From NCBI GenBank assembly GCA_963715485.1, contig OY970244.1, positions 62,001 to 126,000 of the forward strand: a DNA stretch of 64,000 nt. Reading direction: 5' to 3'. The notes beneath the pieces were generated by a model. It was not told the DNA's origin. It made no database searches and saw only the letters and a program-made list of their open reading frames with translations. Both the position numbers and the translations under genes were made by a program. Each line of letters begins with the position of its first letter. The first letter of the stretch is position 1. Source of the stretch: SG8-30 sp963715485. GTDB lineage: Bacteria > Pseudomonadota > Gammaproteobacteria > Steroidobacterales > Steroidobacteraceae. Shown one piece after another: positions 53,334 through 62,209 of this stretch.

Positions 53334-53935
53334 ACGTCCCTGCAGACGCCCGTCGCCGCTCACGGCTCGGATTGATCGGACTGGCCGCGCTGTTCTTCCT
53401 GCCCTTGCTGCTGGCCTTCTGGCTCTACTACGGCACCGACTGGCGACCGGTCGGCGGCGCGGAACACGGCGCGCTGGTCGACCCGCCCCGGCCGCTGCCG
53501 GACGTGTCGCTCGTCGGCGCCGATGGAACGCCGACCGGCGCCGGCTTCCTGCGCGGCGACTGGCACCTGGTGTACGTCGGCAGCGGCGCCTGCGACGCGG
53601 ACTGCCGCGAGGCGCTGGTGAAGGCACGCCAGGTGCGGCTCGCCCTGGACAAGGACGTGAACCGGGTGACCCGCGTGTTCCTGTATGCCGGCAGCGCGCC
53701 GGATCCCGGATACCTCGCGGCCGAGCATCCCGATCTGGTTGCCGCCGGGCTCGACGACGAGGCCGGCCGCAGCGTGCTGGCCGTCTTCCCGCAGGACCCC
53801 CCGCCGATGACTGCGGGACACCTGTATATCGTCGATCCGCTGGGAAACCTCATGATGCGCTACCCGGCGGACGCCACCCCACGCGCGATCCTGTCGGATC
53901 TCGAGCGCCTGCTGCGACTTTCACACATCGGCTGA
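53330..53935 (+). CDS. Sco-like membrane-anchored thioredoxin-fold protein
   Basis: 201 aa: one membrane helix (LGLIGLAALFFLPLLLAFWL) and a periplasmic domain with GSGACDADCREAL, the CxxxC copper motif of Sco proteins, and TAGHLYIVDPLGNLMMRYP with a possible third ligand His. Located between surf1 and ctaA, so a copper or redox role in CuA assembly is likely. GTG 53330 overlaps the surf1 stop. Confidence 0.85.
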   Translation: MNVPADARRRSRLGLIGLAALFFLPLLLAFWLYYGTDWRPVGGAEHGALVDPPRPLPDVSLVGADGTPTGAGFLRGDWHLVYVGSGACDADCREALVKARQVRLALDKDVNRVTRVFLYAGSAPDPGYLAAEHPDLVAAGLDDEAGRSVLAVFPQDPPPMTAGHLYIVDPLGNLMMRYPADATPRAILSDLERLLRLSHIG

Positions 53936-53972
53936 TGGACCAGCGGACGGCACGACCGAGCGGAGCGACCCC

Positions 53973-55005
53973 ATGGCTGAGAGCAAGAGACTGACCTGGT
54001 TCCGCCGCGTCGCCCGCGTGGCCACGCTGCTGGCGCTGATCGTCGTCGTCGTCGGCGCCTGGGTGCGCCTGACGGACGCCGGCCTCGGCTGCCCCGACTG
54101 GCCGGGCTGCTACGGCCACGTCCACCCGGCCCAGGTCACCGGCAAGGTGGAGGCGATCAACGCCGCCAACCCGGACCGGCCCTTCGACTACCAGAAGGCC
54201 CTGAACGAGATGGTGCACCGCTACATCGCGAGCACGCTCGGGCTGCTGATCATCGTCCTGGCCGTCATGTCGGTGCGCAACCGGCGGGACCGGGCGCAGC
54301 CAACGGGTGCTGCCGTGGATCCTGCTTGCCACGGTCATCCTGCAGGGCCTGCTCGGCATGTGGACCGTCACCCTGCTGCTCAAGCCGCTGATCGTGACGC
54401 TGCACCTGCTCGGCGGGCTGACCACGCTCTCGATGCTGTGGTGGCTGTCGCTGCGACCGGAGCAGCGGGACCTGAAGGCGGCCGAGCGCAAGGTACGCCG
54501 GCTGGCCGTGGTTGCCATGGCCTTCGTTGCGCTGCAGGTCGCCCTCGGCGGCTGGACCAGCACCAACTACGCCGCCGCGGCCTGCCCGGACTTCCCGACC
54601 TGCCAGGGAACCTGGTGGCCGCAGATGGACTTCAAGGACGCCTTCGTGCTGTGGCGCGGACTGGGGATCGACTACGAAGGCGGAGTGCTCGACGCGCCGG
54701 CCCGGGTGGCCATCCATTACGTGCACCGACTCGGCGCCTACGTGGTCGCGATACTGCTGGCCAGCCTGGTGGTCGCTGCGCTCTACCGCGCCCAGACGAG
54801 GCCGCTTCGCTGGGCGGCCATCGGGGTGATGATCGCCCTGACGCTGCAGGTGCTGATCGGCATGAACCTGATCTGGCAGGGCTGGCCGCTCTGGCTCGGC
54901 ACGGCCCACAACGCCGGGGCAGCGCTGCTGGTGCTGGCCATGGTCACCTTGCTCAGGTACCTGGCGCCAGGCAGCAGCGGCCCGCGTTTCGGCTCAAAGC
55001 TGTAG
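53973..55005 (+). CDS. ctaA: heme A synthase CtaA (one frameshift)
   Basis: Oxidises heme O to heme A for the aa3 oxidase. About 343 aa with eight helices. GAWVRLTDAGLGCPDWPGCYG (N-terminal Cys pair and heme His region), NEMVHRYIASTLGLL, LIVTLHLLGGLTTLSMLW, ACPDFPTCQGTWWP, IHYVHRLGAYVVAILL and LGTAHNAGAALLVLAM are characteristic, with the heme His. An extra C near 54,300 breaks the frame; the span is 3n+1. The 3' end overlaps a small antisense ORF. Confidence 0.94.
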
Positions 55006-55074
55006 CAGCACGGGCATCGCCGCCACCATCAGGGCAATCAGCACGGCCAGCAGGGATCGCTTGAAAAGAAACAT
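54994..55074 (-). CDS. small hydrophobic protein, 26 aa, with a perfect ribosome-binding site
   Basis: Minus-strand ATG at 55074, 6 nt after AAAGGAGGTG, one of the strongest ribosome-binding sites in the window. It encodes 26 residues with two basic residues (K5, R6), then one hydrophobic helix (SLLAVLIALMVAAMPVLL), and a TGA at 54994-54996. It overlaps the last codons of ctaA on the opposite strand and is divergent from the LysR gene. The protein is too short for normal gene calling. A membrane microprotein or leader peptide is likely; no homologue can be named. Confidence 0.6.
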   Translation of the reverse strand: MFLFKRSLLAVLIALMVAAMPVLLQL

Positions 55075-55211
55075 GGCCCACCTCCTTTGAATGCGGGTCC
55101 GGGGCCTCGGCGCTACCCTCTGCCGATTTCCTAGGGACCTCGCCCTAACCAGCCCGGACTGTTGCGGGGGTCACATTGCCCTGTCCTACTGTTCAGAAAA
55201 ACAGGCATTTA

Positions 55212-55242
55212 TTGAAATTATTGTTCGCTCTTAGTAGATAAT
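55212..55242 (+). promoter_or_regulatory. possible sigma-70 promoter in front of the LysR gene
   Basis: TTGAAA (55212-55217), a 17-bp spacer, then TAGATA (55235-55240), in an AT-rich stretch of the 174-bp gap between the small ORF and the LysR start at 55249. Only 8 bp separate the -10 from the ATG, so either the mRNA is nearly leaderless or the true promoter differs. The gap presumably also holds the divergent promoter of the small ORF and the LysR binding site. Confidence 0.3.
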
Positions 55243-55248
55243 TGGCGT

Positions 55249-56184
55249 ATGGACCAGCTGGCCGCCATGCGTGTCTTCGCCCGTGTGGCGGATCTAGGCT
55301 CCTTCACGGCCGCCGCCGAGGCGCTGGGCCTGTCCCGTGCCATGACCAGCACCCAGGTCGCGGCCCTCGAGAAGCGCTTTGGCGTCCGGCTCCTGAACCG
55401 CACCACCCGCAAGGTGGCGCTGACCAGCGAGGGAACCCGCTTCCTGGAGCATTGCCGGCGGGTATTCGCGGAACTCCAGGCGGCCGAGGATGACCTCAGC
55501 GGCGCACGTGAGCGGCCCGGCGGCCGGCTGACCGTGGATGTCCCGGGCGCCTTCGGGCGCCACCTGCTGATGCCTGCGCTGCCGGAGTTCCTGGCCCGCT
55601 ACCCGGAGCTGACGCTGGACGTGAGGATCAGCGACCGGGTCGTCGACCTCGTGGCGGAGCAGGTGGACGTGGCGGTGCGCGGCGGGACCATCACCGATCC
55701 GAACCTCGTGGTGCGCAAGGCCGTCGGCAGCCGCTGGATCACTTGCGCATCCCCCGCCTACCTCGACCGCAAGGGATGGCCTCAGTCACCGGCCGACCTG
55801 ACGGCCCACGACCTGGTCGGCTACCGCAGCCCGGGGGCGCCACAGGGAAGGGGCTGGGTCTTCCAGGACGGCCAGCGACAGCTCTCGGAGGCCCCGGCGT
55901 TCCGCGCCACCTGTGACAGCCCGGAGGCCCTGCTGGTGGCGGCAGCGAGTGGCGCCGGGATCATCCAGACCATGGACCTGCTCGCGGCCCGGCCGCTGCA
56001 GCAGCGCGAGCTCGTGGTGCTGCTTCCGGGCACGGCGGTGCGAGGGCCGCCCATATCGGTCGTCTATCCGCAGGCCGGACAGCGGCTCGCGAAGGTCCGC
56101 GTGTTCACGGAATTCACCATCGCGCTGCTGCGCCGCTGGCAGCGCCGCGTGGCCGCCTCGACCGGCCTGCTGGACTCGCCCTGA
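55249..56184 (+). CDS. LysR-family transcriptional regulator
   Basis: 311 aa. N-terminal winged helix (MRVFARVADLGSFTAAAEAL, LNRTTRKVALTSEGTRFLEH) and a C-terminal substrate-binding domain (LTVDVPGAFGRHLLMPALPE, VDVAVRGGTITDPNLVVRKA, GAGIIQTMDLLAARPL). The CrgA/DsdC-like subgroup is common, but the ligand is unknown. Its divergent neighbour is the 26-aa ORF, which is thus a candidate target. It is inserted between ctaA and ctaB. Confidence 0.94.
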   Translation: MDQLAAMRVFARVADLGSFTAAAEALGLSRAMTSTQVAALEKRFGVRLLNRTTRKVALTSEGTRFLEHCRRVFAELQAAEDDLSGARERPGGRLTVDVPGAFGRHLLMPALPEFLARYPELTLDVRISDRVVDLVAEQVDVAVRGGTITDPNLVVRKAVGSRWITCASPAYLDRKGWPQSPADLTAHDLVGYRSPGAPQGRGWVFQDGQRQLSEAPAFRATCDSPEALLVAAASGAGIIQTMDLLAARPLQQRELVVLLPGTAVRGPPISVVYPQAGQRLAKVRVFTEFTIALLRRWQRRVAASTGLLDSP

Positions 56185-56240
56185 GGCGGGCCTGTGCTAG
56201 GATTCGCCCCCATTTCGTCCATGGGATCGCGAGGCCGACC

Positions 56241-57152
56241 TTGAGCGCCACCGAACAGTCCGTCCGGCAGCAGACCCTCGCCGCCTCGCGTGCACGGGAC
56301 TACCTGGCACTGACCAAGCCGCGGGTGGTGTCCCTGATCGTGTTCACCGCCGTCGTGGGCATGTTCCTGGCCGTGCCGGGGCTGCCGCCGCTGTCGGCCC
56401 TCGTCTGGGGCACGCTCGGCATCGCCCTGGCCGCCGCCTCGGCCGCGGCCATCAACCAGGTGCTCGACGCACGCATCGACGCCGAGATGGCGCGCACGCG
56501 TCATCGCCCGCTGCCGCAGGGCGCGCTGCCGGAGTCCTACGCGCTGTCCTTCGCCTTCGTGCTCGGCTCGGCCTCGATGCTGATCCTGGCCTTGCTGGTC
56601 AACGGCCTCACTGCCGTGCTGACCTTCTTCTCGCTGATCGGCTACGCGGTGCTGTACACGGTGTGGCTCAAGCGCGCCACGCCGCAGAACATCGTCATCG
56701 GCGGCGCGGCGGGCGCCGCCCCGCCCGTCCTCGGCTGGACGGCGGTGACCGGTTCGCTGCACCCGGATGCATTGCTGATGTTCCTGATCATCTTCGCCTG
56801 GACGCCCCCGCACTTCTGGGCGCTGGCCATTGCAAGGCGCGACGAGTACGCCCGCGTGCGCATCCCGATGCTGCCCGTGACCCATGGCGTCGCCTACACC
56901 AAGCAGTTCATCTGGTACTACACGGTGCTGCTCACGGTGATCACCGTGCTGCCCTACCTCAGCGGCATGAGCGGGCTGATCTACCTGGCCAGCGCGCTGG
57001 TGCTCGACGCCGTGTTCCTGCGGCATGCCTGGCTGCTGCTGCGCACGGGTCGGGCCGACCTGCCCATGCGCACCTTCAGGTACTCCATCCAGTACCTCGC
57101 GCTGCTGTTCGCTGCCCTGCTCGTCGACCACTACCTGCTCATCCGGCCGTGA
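56241..57152 (+). CDS. ctaB: protoheme IX farnesyltransferase (heme O synthase)
   Basis: Attaches the farnesyl chain to heme B, making heme O, the substrate of CtaA. 303 aa, UbiA-type fold with about eight or nine helices. KPRVVSLIVFTAVVGMFL, NQVLDARIDAEMARTRHRPL (first Asp motif) and ARRDEYARVRIPMLPVTHG (second Asp region) are diagnostic. The start is TTG 56241. Intact. Confidence 0.96.
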   Translation: MSATEQSVRQQTLAASRARDYLALTKPRVVSLIVFTAVVGMFLAVPGLPPLSALVWGTLGIALAAASAAAINQVLDARIDAEMARTRHRPLPQGALPESYALSFAFVLGSASMLILALLVNGLTAVLTFFSLIGYAVLYTVWLKRATPQNIVIGGAAGAAPPVLGWTAVTGSLHPDALLMFLIIFAWTPPHFWALAIARRDEYARVRIPMLPVTHGVAYTKQFIWYYTVLLTVITVLPYLSGMSGLIYLASALVLDAVFLRHAWLLLRTGRADLPMRTFRYSIQYLALLFAALLVDHYLLIRP

Positions 57153-57173
57153 CCGGCTGACCCCGGGGGCAGG

Positions 57174-58238
57174 ATGGCGACCCTCGCGAACCGCATCCGC
57201 AGCCTGCGGCGCGACCGTTCCGACAAGGTCCTGTTCGCCAGCGCCGAGGCCAATCCGGGCCGTGTGCTGGCCTTCCGCGCCCTGGTCATCTTCGGCCTGT
57301 TCGCCCTGGTGACCGGTGTACTGTGGCTGGACCGGGACGGCATCAGCGACCAGATCGACGGCGAGCTGTCGTTCGTCGACCTGGTCTATTTCGTGGTGGT
57401 GAGCCTGACCACGGTCGGCTACGGCGACATCGTTCCCGTCACCGAGCGCGCTCGCCTCATTGATGCCATCATCATCACCCCGGCCCGCCTGCTGGTCTGG
57501 CTGGTGTTCGTCGGTACGGCCTTCGAGCTGTTCTTCCACAAGGGACTGGAGCGCATCCGCATGGCGCGCCTGCAGCAGCAACTCAAGGATCACATCGTCA
57601 TCTGCGGCTATGGCCACAGCGGCCGCACCGCCGCAGCCGAGCTCGTGCGCCGCGGCACCCCGCCGCAGCAGGTCATCGTCGTGGACCAGAACGAGGAACT
57701 GCTGCAGGAGGCGGCGACCGCGGGATACATCGGCCTGCGGGGCGATGCCACCATGAACCGCGTGCTCCGCGATGCAGGGGTGGCGAACGCCGGGGCGGTC
57801 ATCCTGTGTACCGGGCGTGACGACACCAACGCGCTGGCAGTGCTGACGGTGCGGCAGATCAACCCGCGCGCCCGCGTCATCACCGATGCCCACGAGGAGG
57901 AGAACGCTCCGTTGCTGAAGCAGGCTGGCGCCGACGTCACCGTGTCGCCGTCGCAGATCTCCGGCTTCCTGCTGGCAGACTCGGTCTCGCACCGCCACGT
58001 CACCGACTTCGTGCTGGACGTGCTGAGTTCCGGCGGCCGGCTGCTGCTGAACGAGCGGCCGGCGCGCGAGGAGGAACTGGGCAAGGCCGCGGGCGTGGTC
58101 GGCGACGCGATGATCGTGCGCATCTACCGCGACGGCAGGCCGGTCGGCTTCTGGGAGGCAGAAGGCCAGGTGATCCGCGCCGGCGACGTGGTGCTCGCCC
58201 TCGAGTCCGAGGCGGCCCGGGACGCGGCCCGCGGCTGA
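57174..58238 (+). CDS. potassium channel protein with RCK/TrkA-N domain
   Basis: 354 aa: one helix (ALVIFGLFALVTGVLWL), a pore with the filter SLTTVGYGDIVP, a second helix (LLVWLVFVGTAFELFF), then a cytoplasmic RCK domain with the nucleotide fold HIVICGYGHSGRTAAAEL and a C-terminal TrkA-C-like part (VRIYRDGRPVGFWE, VIRAGDVVLAL). A K+-selective channel gated by a ligand. It is followed after 5 bp by the transporter gene. Confidence 0.93.
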   Translation: MATLANRIRSLRRDRSDKVLFASAEANPGRVLAFRALVIFGLFALVTGVLWLDRDGISDQIDGELSFVDLVYFVVVSLTTVGYGDIVPVTERARLIDAIIITPARLLVWLVFVGTAFELFFHKGLERIRMARLQQQLKDHIVICGYGHSGRTAAAELVRRGTPPQQVIVVDQNEELLQEAATAGYIGLRGDATMNRVLRDAGVANAGAVILCTGRDDTNALAVLTVRQINPRARVITDAHEEENAPLLKQAGADVTVSPSQISGFLLADSVSHRHVTDFVLDVLSSGGRLLLNERPAREEELGKAAGVVGDAMIVRIYRDGRPVGFWEAEGQVIRAGDVVLALESEAARDAARG

Positions 58239-58243
58239 CGCCG

Positions 58244-60051
58244 ATGCCTGACCTGTTCGCGATCGACTGGCACGCCGTCGCGGTCCTCGGGATCGCCGGG
58301 CTGACGTTCTGGCTGTTCGCCAGCGAGCGGCTGCCGGTGCAGACCTCGGCGCTGCTGGCGGTGCTGGCACTGATGCTGATCTTCGGCATCTTCCCCTACA
58401 AAACCGGCGACAGGCAGCTCGGTTCCGAGGTGTTCCTCGCCGGTTTCGGGCATTCGGCGCTGATCACCATCTGTTGCCTCATGGTGCTCGGCCGCGGGCT
58501 GGTCACGACCGGCGCGCTGGAGCCGTTCGCGCGACTGCTGGCACGGATGTGGAACTTCTCGCCGCAGGGCGCGTTCCTGCTGATGCTGCTGTTCTGCCTC
58601 GCCGTGAGCGGCGTGATGAACGACACGCCGATCGTGGTGCTGATGATGCCCGTGCTGCTCTCGGTCGCGGCGCGAACCGCCACCACCGCCTCCAGCACGC
58701 TGCTGCCGATGAACTACGCCGTGCTGATCGGGGGCATGGCGACCACGATCGGCACCTCCACCAACCTGCTGGTCACCGGCATCTCGGCCGACCTCGGCGT
58801 GCCGGTCTTCGGCCTGTTCGACTTCACGAAGATCGTCGCTGTCGCTGCCGCCGTGGCGTTGCCCTACCTGTGGCTGGTGGCGCCGCGCCTGCTGCCCAAG
58901 ACCGAGACCGGGCCTCAGGAGCGCCTCGCCGCTGGCCTTCGACGCCGTGCTCGACGTCCGCAAGGGCAGTTTCGCCGACGGCAAGGAGCTGCGCACAGTG
59001 CTCAAGCGCGCCACCGGCCTGCGAATCCTGAAGATCCTGCGCGCCGGCAACGACCTGATGCGCCTGCCGACCCAGCACCTGCTGGCCGGGGACCGGCTGA
59101 TGGTCGCCGACACGGCGGAGCGCCTGCGCGAGCACGCGGCCACGATCGGTGCCGCGCTACGCTCGACCGCGCCGCGCGATCCAGGGGACCCTGCCTCGCA
59201 GGTCCTCTCGCAGGTGCTGATCACCCAGGAATCCGAGTTCACCGGCACGCCGACCGGCGTGGCCCGCTTCGTCAGCGAGCACCGCGTGGCGGTGATCGGC
59301 CTGCACCGCCCCAGCCGCGAGGCCGCGCTGGACCCAGCGAGCACGCTGCTGAAACCAGGCGACGTCCTGCTGGTGCAGGGGCCAGCCGAGCGGATCGACC
59401 AGCTGAAGTCCGCGGCCGGCGTCCTGGTGCTGGACGCGAGCCTGGCACTGCCGCACACGCAGCAAGGCCCCGATCGCGCTCCTGATCATGGCCTGCGTCA
59501 TCGCCCTTGCCGCGACCAAGCTGCTGCCGATGGTGCTGGCCTCCGCGCTCGGCGTGGCCTTCATGCTGCTCACCGGCTGCCTGCGCTGGCAGGAGGCCAC
59601 GGATGCGCTGGCCTCGAACGTGATCATGATCGTGGTGGCCAGCCTGGCGCTGGGAGAGGCCCTCACCGCCACCGGCATCATCGCCAAGGCCGGCGAGGGC
59701 CTCGCCGTGGCCGGCAGCTACCTGCAACCGGTGGTGATCCTGGCGGCGCTGATGCTGTTCATGGCCATGGTGACGAACTTCGTCTCCAACAATGCGGCGG
59801 CGATCATCGGCACGCCGGTCGCGGTGGCCATGGCCACCACGCTGGGCGTTGATCCGCGCCCCTTCGTCCTGGCGGTGCTGTTCGGCTGCAACCTCAGCTA
59901 CGCCACGCCGATGGGCTACCAGACCAACCTGCTGGTGATGGCCGCTGCCGGCTATCGCTTCAACGACTTCGTCCGGGTCGGCACGCCGCTGCTGGTGATC
60001 ATGTGGGTGACGCTGACGTACCTGCTCGCGGAGACGTACGGGCTGTTGTAG
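58244..60051 (+). CDS. SLC13/DASS-type transporter with RCK-C domain (two frameshifts)
   Basis: About 600 aa. The first transmembrane block (FWLFASERLPVQTSALLAVL, SGVMNDTPIVVLMMPVLLSV, GGMATTIGTSTNLLVTGI with the Na+/substrate-binding SNT-like motif) is followed by one or two cytoplasmic RCK-C domains (HLLAGDRLMVADTAERLREH, TLLKPGDVLLVQGPAERIDQ). A second transmembrane block (MVTNFVSNNAAAIIGTPVAV) mirrors the first. Extra bases lie near 58,930 and 59,461; the span is 3n+2. Substrate (dicarboxylate, sulfate or other anion) not determinable. Confidence 0.9.
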
Positions 60052-60090
60052 CGTTCGCCTGCCGTCAGGCGCGGGGACCGTGTCGCGCAA

Positions 60091-60178
60091 GGCAGCCCTC
60101 TCTACTCCCGGGATCTCCCCGCTCGCTCGGAAAGCCGACACTCGCTCGCAGGGAGACCCCGGTCGTCCTCGGGCTGCC
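60091..60178. repeat. dispersed palindromic repeat, copy C (88 bp)
   Basis: Begins GGCAGCCCTC (60091) and ends CGGGCTGCC (60178), the same terminal inverted repeat as copy A. The centre has CCGCTCGCTCGGAAAGCCG and ACTCGCTCGCAGGGAGA. It is in the 165-bp gap between the transporter and the convergent hydrolase gene. No ORF. Confidence 0.85.
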
Positions 60179-60216
60179 AGTGACGAACGGTGGCTCGACC
60201 GTCCGGGCGCGGCCCG

Positions 60217-60861
60217 TCACCGGCCGTCCCCTACGAACGGGTTCGTCCTGCGCTCTTCCCCGAAGGTGGACATCGGCCCGTGGCCCGGAACGAACCGCAC
60301 GTCGTCGCCGAGCGGAAACAGGTTCTGGCGGATCGAGCGGATGAGCGTGTCGTAGTCGCCGCGCGGGAAGTCCGTGCGCCCGATCGAGCCGGCGAACAGC
60401 ACGTCGCCGACGAAAGCCAGCTTCGCATCCGGGTCGTAGAACACGACGTGCCCCGGCGTGTGGCCCGGGCAGTGGCGCACCTCCAGCGTCACCTCGCCAA
60501 CCGACACGGTGTCGCCCTGGTCGAGCCAGCGCGTCGGCTCGAAGCTCGACGCCTGCCCGACGCCGAACATCGACCCCTGTTCCGGCAGCTGCTCGATCCA
60601 GAAGCGGTCGCCCTCGTGCGGGCCCTCGATCGGCAGTCCGAAGCGGCTCGCCAGATCGGCCGTCGCGCCGGCGTGGTCGATGTGGCCGTGGGTCAGCAGG
60701 ATCTTCTCGAGCTGTACGCCATTGGACTTCACCACCTCGAGGATCCGCTCGATGTCGCCACCCGGGTCGATCACTGCCCCCTTTCCCGTCTTGTCGCACC
60801 ACACCACCGAACAGTTCTGCACGAAGGGCGTGACGGGGACGACGACGGCGCGCAGCGTCAT
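60217..60861 (-). CDS. gloC: metallo-beta-lactamase-fold hydrolase, glyoxalase II-like (GloC/YcbL type)
   Basis: 214 aa. THGHIDHAGATADL is the HxHxDH dinuclear metal site; RHCPGHTPGHVVFY, FVGDVLFAGSIGRTDFP and RFVPGHGPMSTFGEER give the remaining ligands. It resembles the short type II glyoxalases that hydrolyse S-lactoylglutathione. The start at 60861 is ATG. Intact. Confidence 0.9.
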   Translation of the reverse strand: MTLRAVVVPVTPFVQNCSVVWCDKTGKGAVIDPGGDIERILEVVKSNGVQLEKILLTHGHIDHAGATADLASRFGLPIEGPHEGDRFWIEQLPEQGSMFGVGQASSFEPTRWLDQGDTVSVGEVTLEVRHCPGHTPGHVVFYDPDAKLAFVGDVLFAGSIGRTDFPRGDYDTLIRSIRQNLFPLGDDVRFVPGHGPMSTFGEERRTNPFVGDGR

Positions 60862-60891
60862 GGCAGGAACTCCGGCAGGTGAATGGAACGG

Positions 60892-61212
60892 CTAGCGGGG
60901 AAGGGGGCCGGACGGGTCGTCGGCCAGCCGGCGCAGCGTGACGCCCATGCGTCGTGCGGCGCTCGCGACTGCCACCCCGCGCATCACCCAGGAAGTGACC
61001 GGATGCCGGCGGAACACGACGAGGCCGACCACCGCGGCGGTGATCACCAGCGGGCTGCGACGCAGGTTCTGCACGACGGACACCGCCCGGTCCACCAGGC
61101 CGAGCGAGTTGCCGATTGCGGAGAGGTCCAGCCTGAGCGTCTCGCGCTCGACGGCGCTGCGGGCCAGCAGCAGCCTGCGCCTCGCCGCGAGCTCCTCGAC
61201 GCGGGAGGTCAC
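60892..61212 (-). CDS. yqjK: YqjK-like membrane protein
   Basis: 106 aa. GTG 61212 overlaps the yqjE stop (GTGA). The N-terminal half is a charged helix (RVEELAARRRLLLARSAVER), followed by one membrane helix (SPLVITAAVVGLVVF). YqjK-like proteins follow YqjE and the DUF883 protein in many proteobacteria. Function unknown. Confidence 0.8.
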   Translation of the reverse strand: MTSRVEELAARRRLLLARSAVERETLRLDLSAIGNSLGLVDRAVSVVQNLRRSPLVITAAVVGLVVFRRHPVTSWVMRGVAVASAARRMGVTLRRLADDPSGPLPR

Positions 61213-61616
61213 TCGTGGTCTCCCAGCGCCTCGCGGTCGCGGCGGATCTCGTCGATGGTCGCCTCCAGCAGCTTCGGGCGCGCCCGCGCCTTGGCGCGCA
61301 CGACCAGGGCGGCGACGCCGGTGATCGCGAGAAACCCGAGGGCGGTCAGCGAAGCCGCGAGGGTGCGATGGTCATCCCAGAAGACGACCACGATCACGAC
61401 GGCCAGCATCAGGATCGTGAGGCCGGCGAAGAACACCACGATGAACATCCACAGCAGGATCTCCGCGACGCGGTGCAGCTCCTCCTCGATCTCGGTCGTG
61501 ACCAGCTCGAGGCGCGTGTGGACGATGGCGAGCGCGGTCGCCAGCAGGTCACGCGCCGATGCGAACAGGCCCGACGCGGGCTGGGCCCGTGCCGGCCCCT
61601 CGGCTTCCCCGCGCAT
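61209..61616 (-). CDS. yqjE: YqjE/holin-superfamily III-like membrane protein
   Basis: 135 aa: an amphipathic N-terminus (LLATALAIVHTRLELVTTEI), two tightly spaced membrane helices (AEILLWMFIVVFFAGLTILM and LAASLTALGFLAITGVAALV) and a charged tail (RARPKLLEATIDEIRRDREA). Middle gene of the DUF883-yqjE-yqjK set; such proteins are linked to the envelope and to ribosome or stress association in E. coli. Confidence 0.85.
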   Translation of the reverse strand: MRGEAEGPARAQPASGLFASARDLLATALAIVHTRLELVTTEIEEELHRVAEILLWMFIVVFFAGLTILMLAVVIVVVFWDDHRTLAASLTALGFLAITGVAALVVRAKARARPKLLEATIDEIRRDREALGDHE

Positions 61617-61621
61617 CTGCT

Positions 61622-61930
61622 TCAGCGGCGCCCGGAGAGCAGGCCGAGGATGAAGCCGATGCCCGCTGCCATGCCGATCGCCCCCCAGGGGTTCTCGTGC
61701 ACGTAGCGGTCGGTGGTGCGGGCCGCCTCGCGGGCGCGGACCCGGAGCTCGCCGTCGAGCTCGGCGAGGCGCTCGCGGGCCGCCTTCACCGACTCCTCGG
61801 CGCGGTGCCGCGCCTGGTCCACTTTCTCGCCGGCCTGGCCGGCCGTGGCCTTCAGCAGCGTCTCCGCATCCTCCACGACAACCCGCAGGTCCTCCATGAG
61901 CTGTGCCGTATCGGCTTTCTGGGTCGACAT
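61622..61930 (-). CDS. yqjD: DUF883/ElaB/YqjD-family membrane-anchored protein
   Basis: 102 aa: long charged helix (MEDLRVVVEDAETLLKATAG) and a C-terminal anchor (AIGMAAGIGFILGLLSGRR). E. coli YqjD and ElaB are tail-anchored, ribosome-associating and stationary-phase induced. The start is set at ATG 61930, because AAGGAGG lies 6 nt upstream of it; the ATG at 61936 directly abuts the site. Starts the yqjDEK operon. Confidence 0.9.
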   Translation of the reverse strand: MSTQKADTAQLMEDLRVVVEDAETLLKATAGQAGEKVDQARHRAEESVKAARERLAELDGELRVRAREAARTTDRYVHENPWGAIGMAAGIGFILGLLSGRR

Positions 61931-62096
61931 ATGCATCCTCCTTGCTTCTACCTTGGTTCATCCTACGCCCCCCCGATCGCAGCGCAATAGCGGGTTTGTG
62001 AGCGCCGCAGGGCGGTTCGGCACGCCCGGCGGCCTGTGCTAGATTCCGCTGGCTGCTGGAAACCGGGAGCGAACGCGGCCACAGGAGGGTATCAGG

Positions 62097-62198
62097 ATGG
62101 GCTGGCAGGGACAGGAGCGGGGCACCCACATCGAGGACCGCTGCGGCATGGCGGGGCTCCTCGAGGCCGGCGGCACCTTCTCCGCCGGCGACCCGTAG
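62097..62198 (+). CDS. small ORF, 33 aa, with a strong ribosome-binding site, upstream of the glutaredoxin gene
   Basis: ATG 62097 is preceded 7 nt earlier by AGGAGGG (62083-62089), far stronger than the site before the next gene. It encodes 33 residues starting MGWQGQERGTHIEDRCGMAG and ending AGGTFSAGDP, hydrophilic with one Cys. The stop TAG (62196-62198) is 11 nt from the next ATG at 62210. It could be a small protein or a leader peptide coupling translation of the next gene. No known family. Confidence 0.5.
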   Translation: MGWQGQERGTHIEDRCGMAGLLEAGGTFSAGDP

Positions 62199-62209
62199 GT
62201 CGGCGACCG

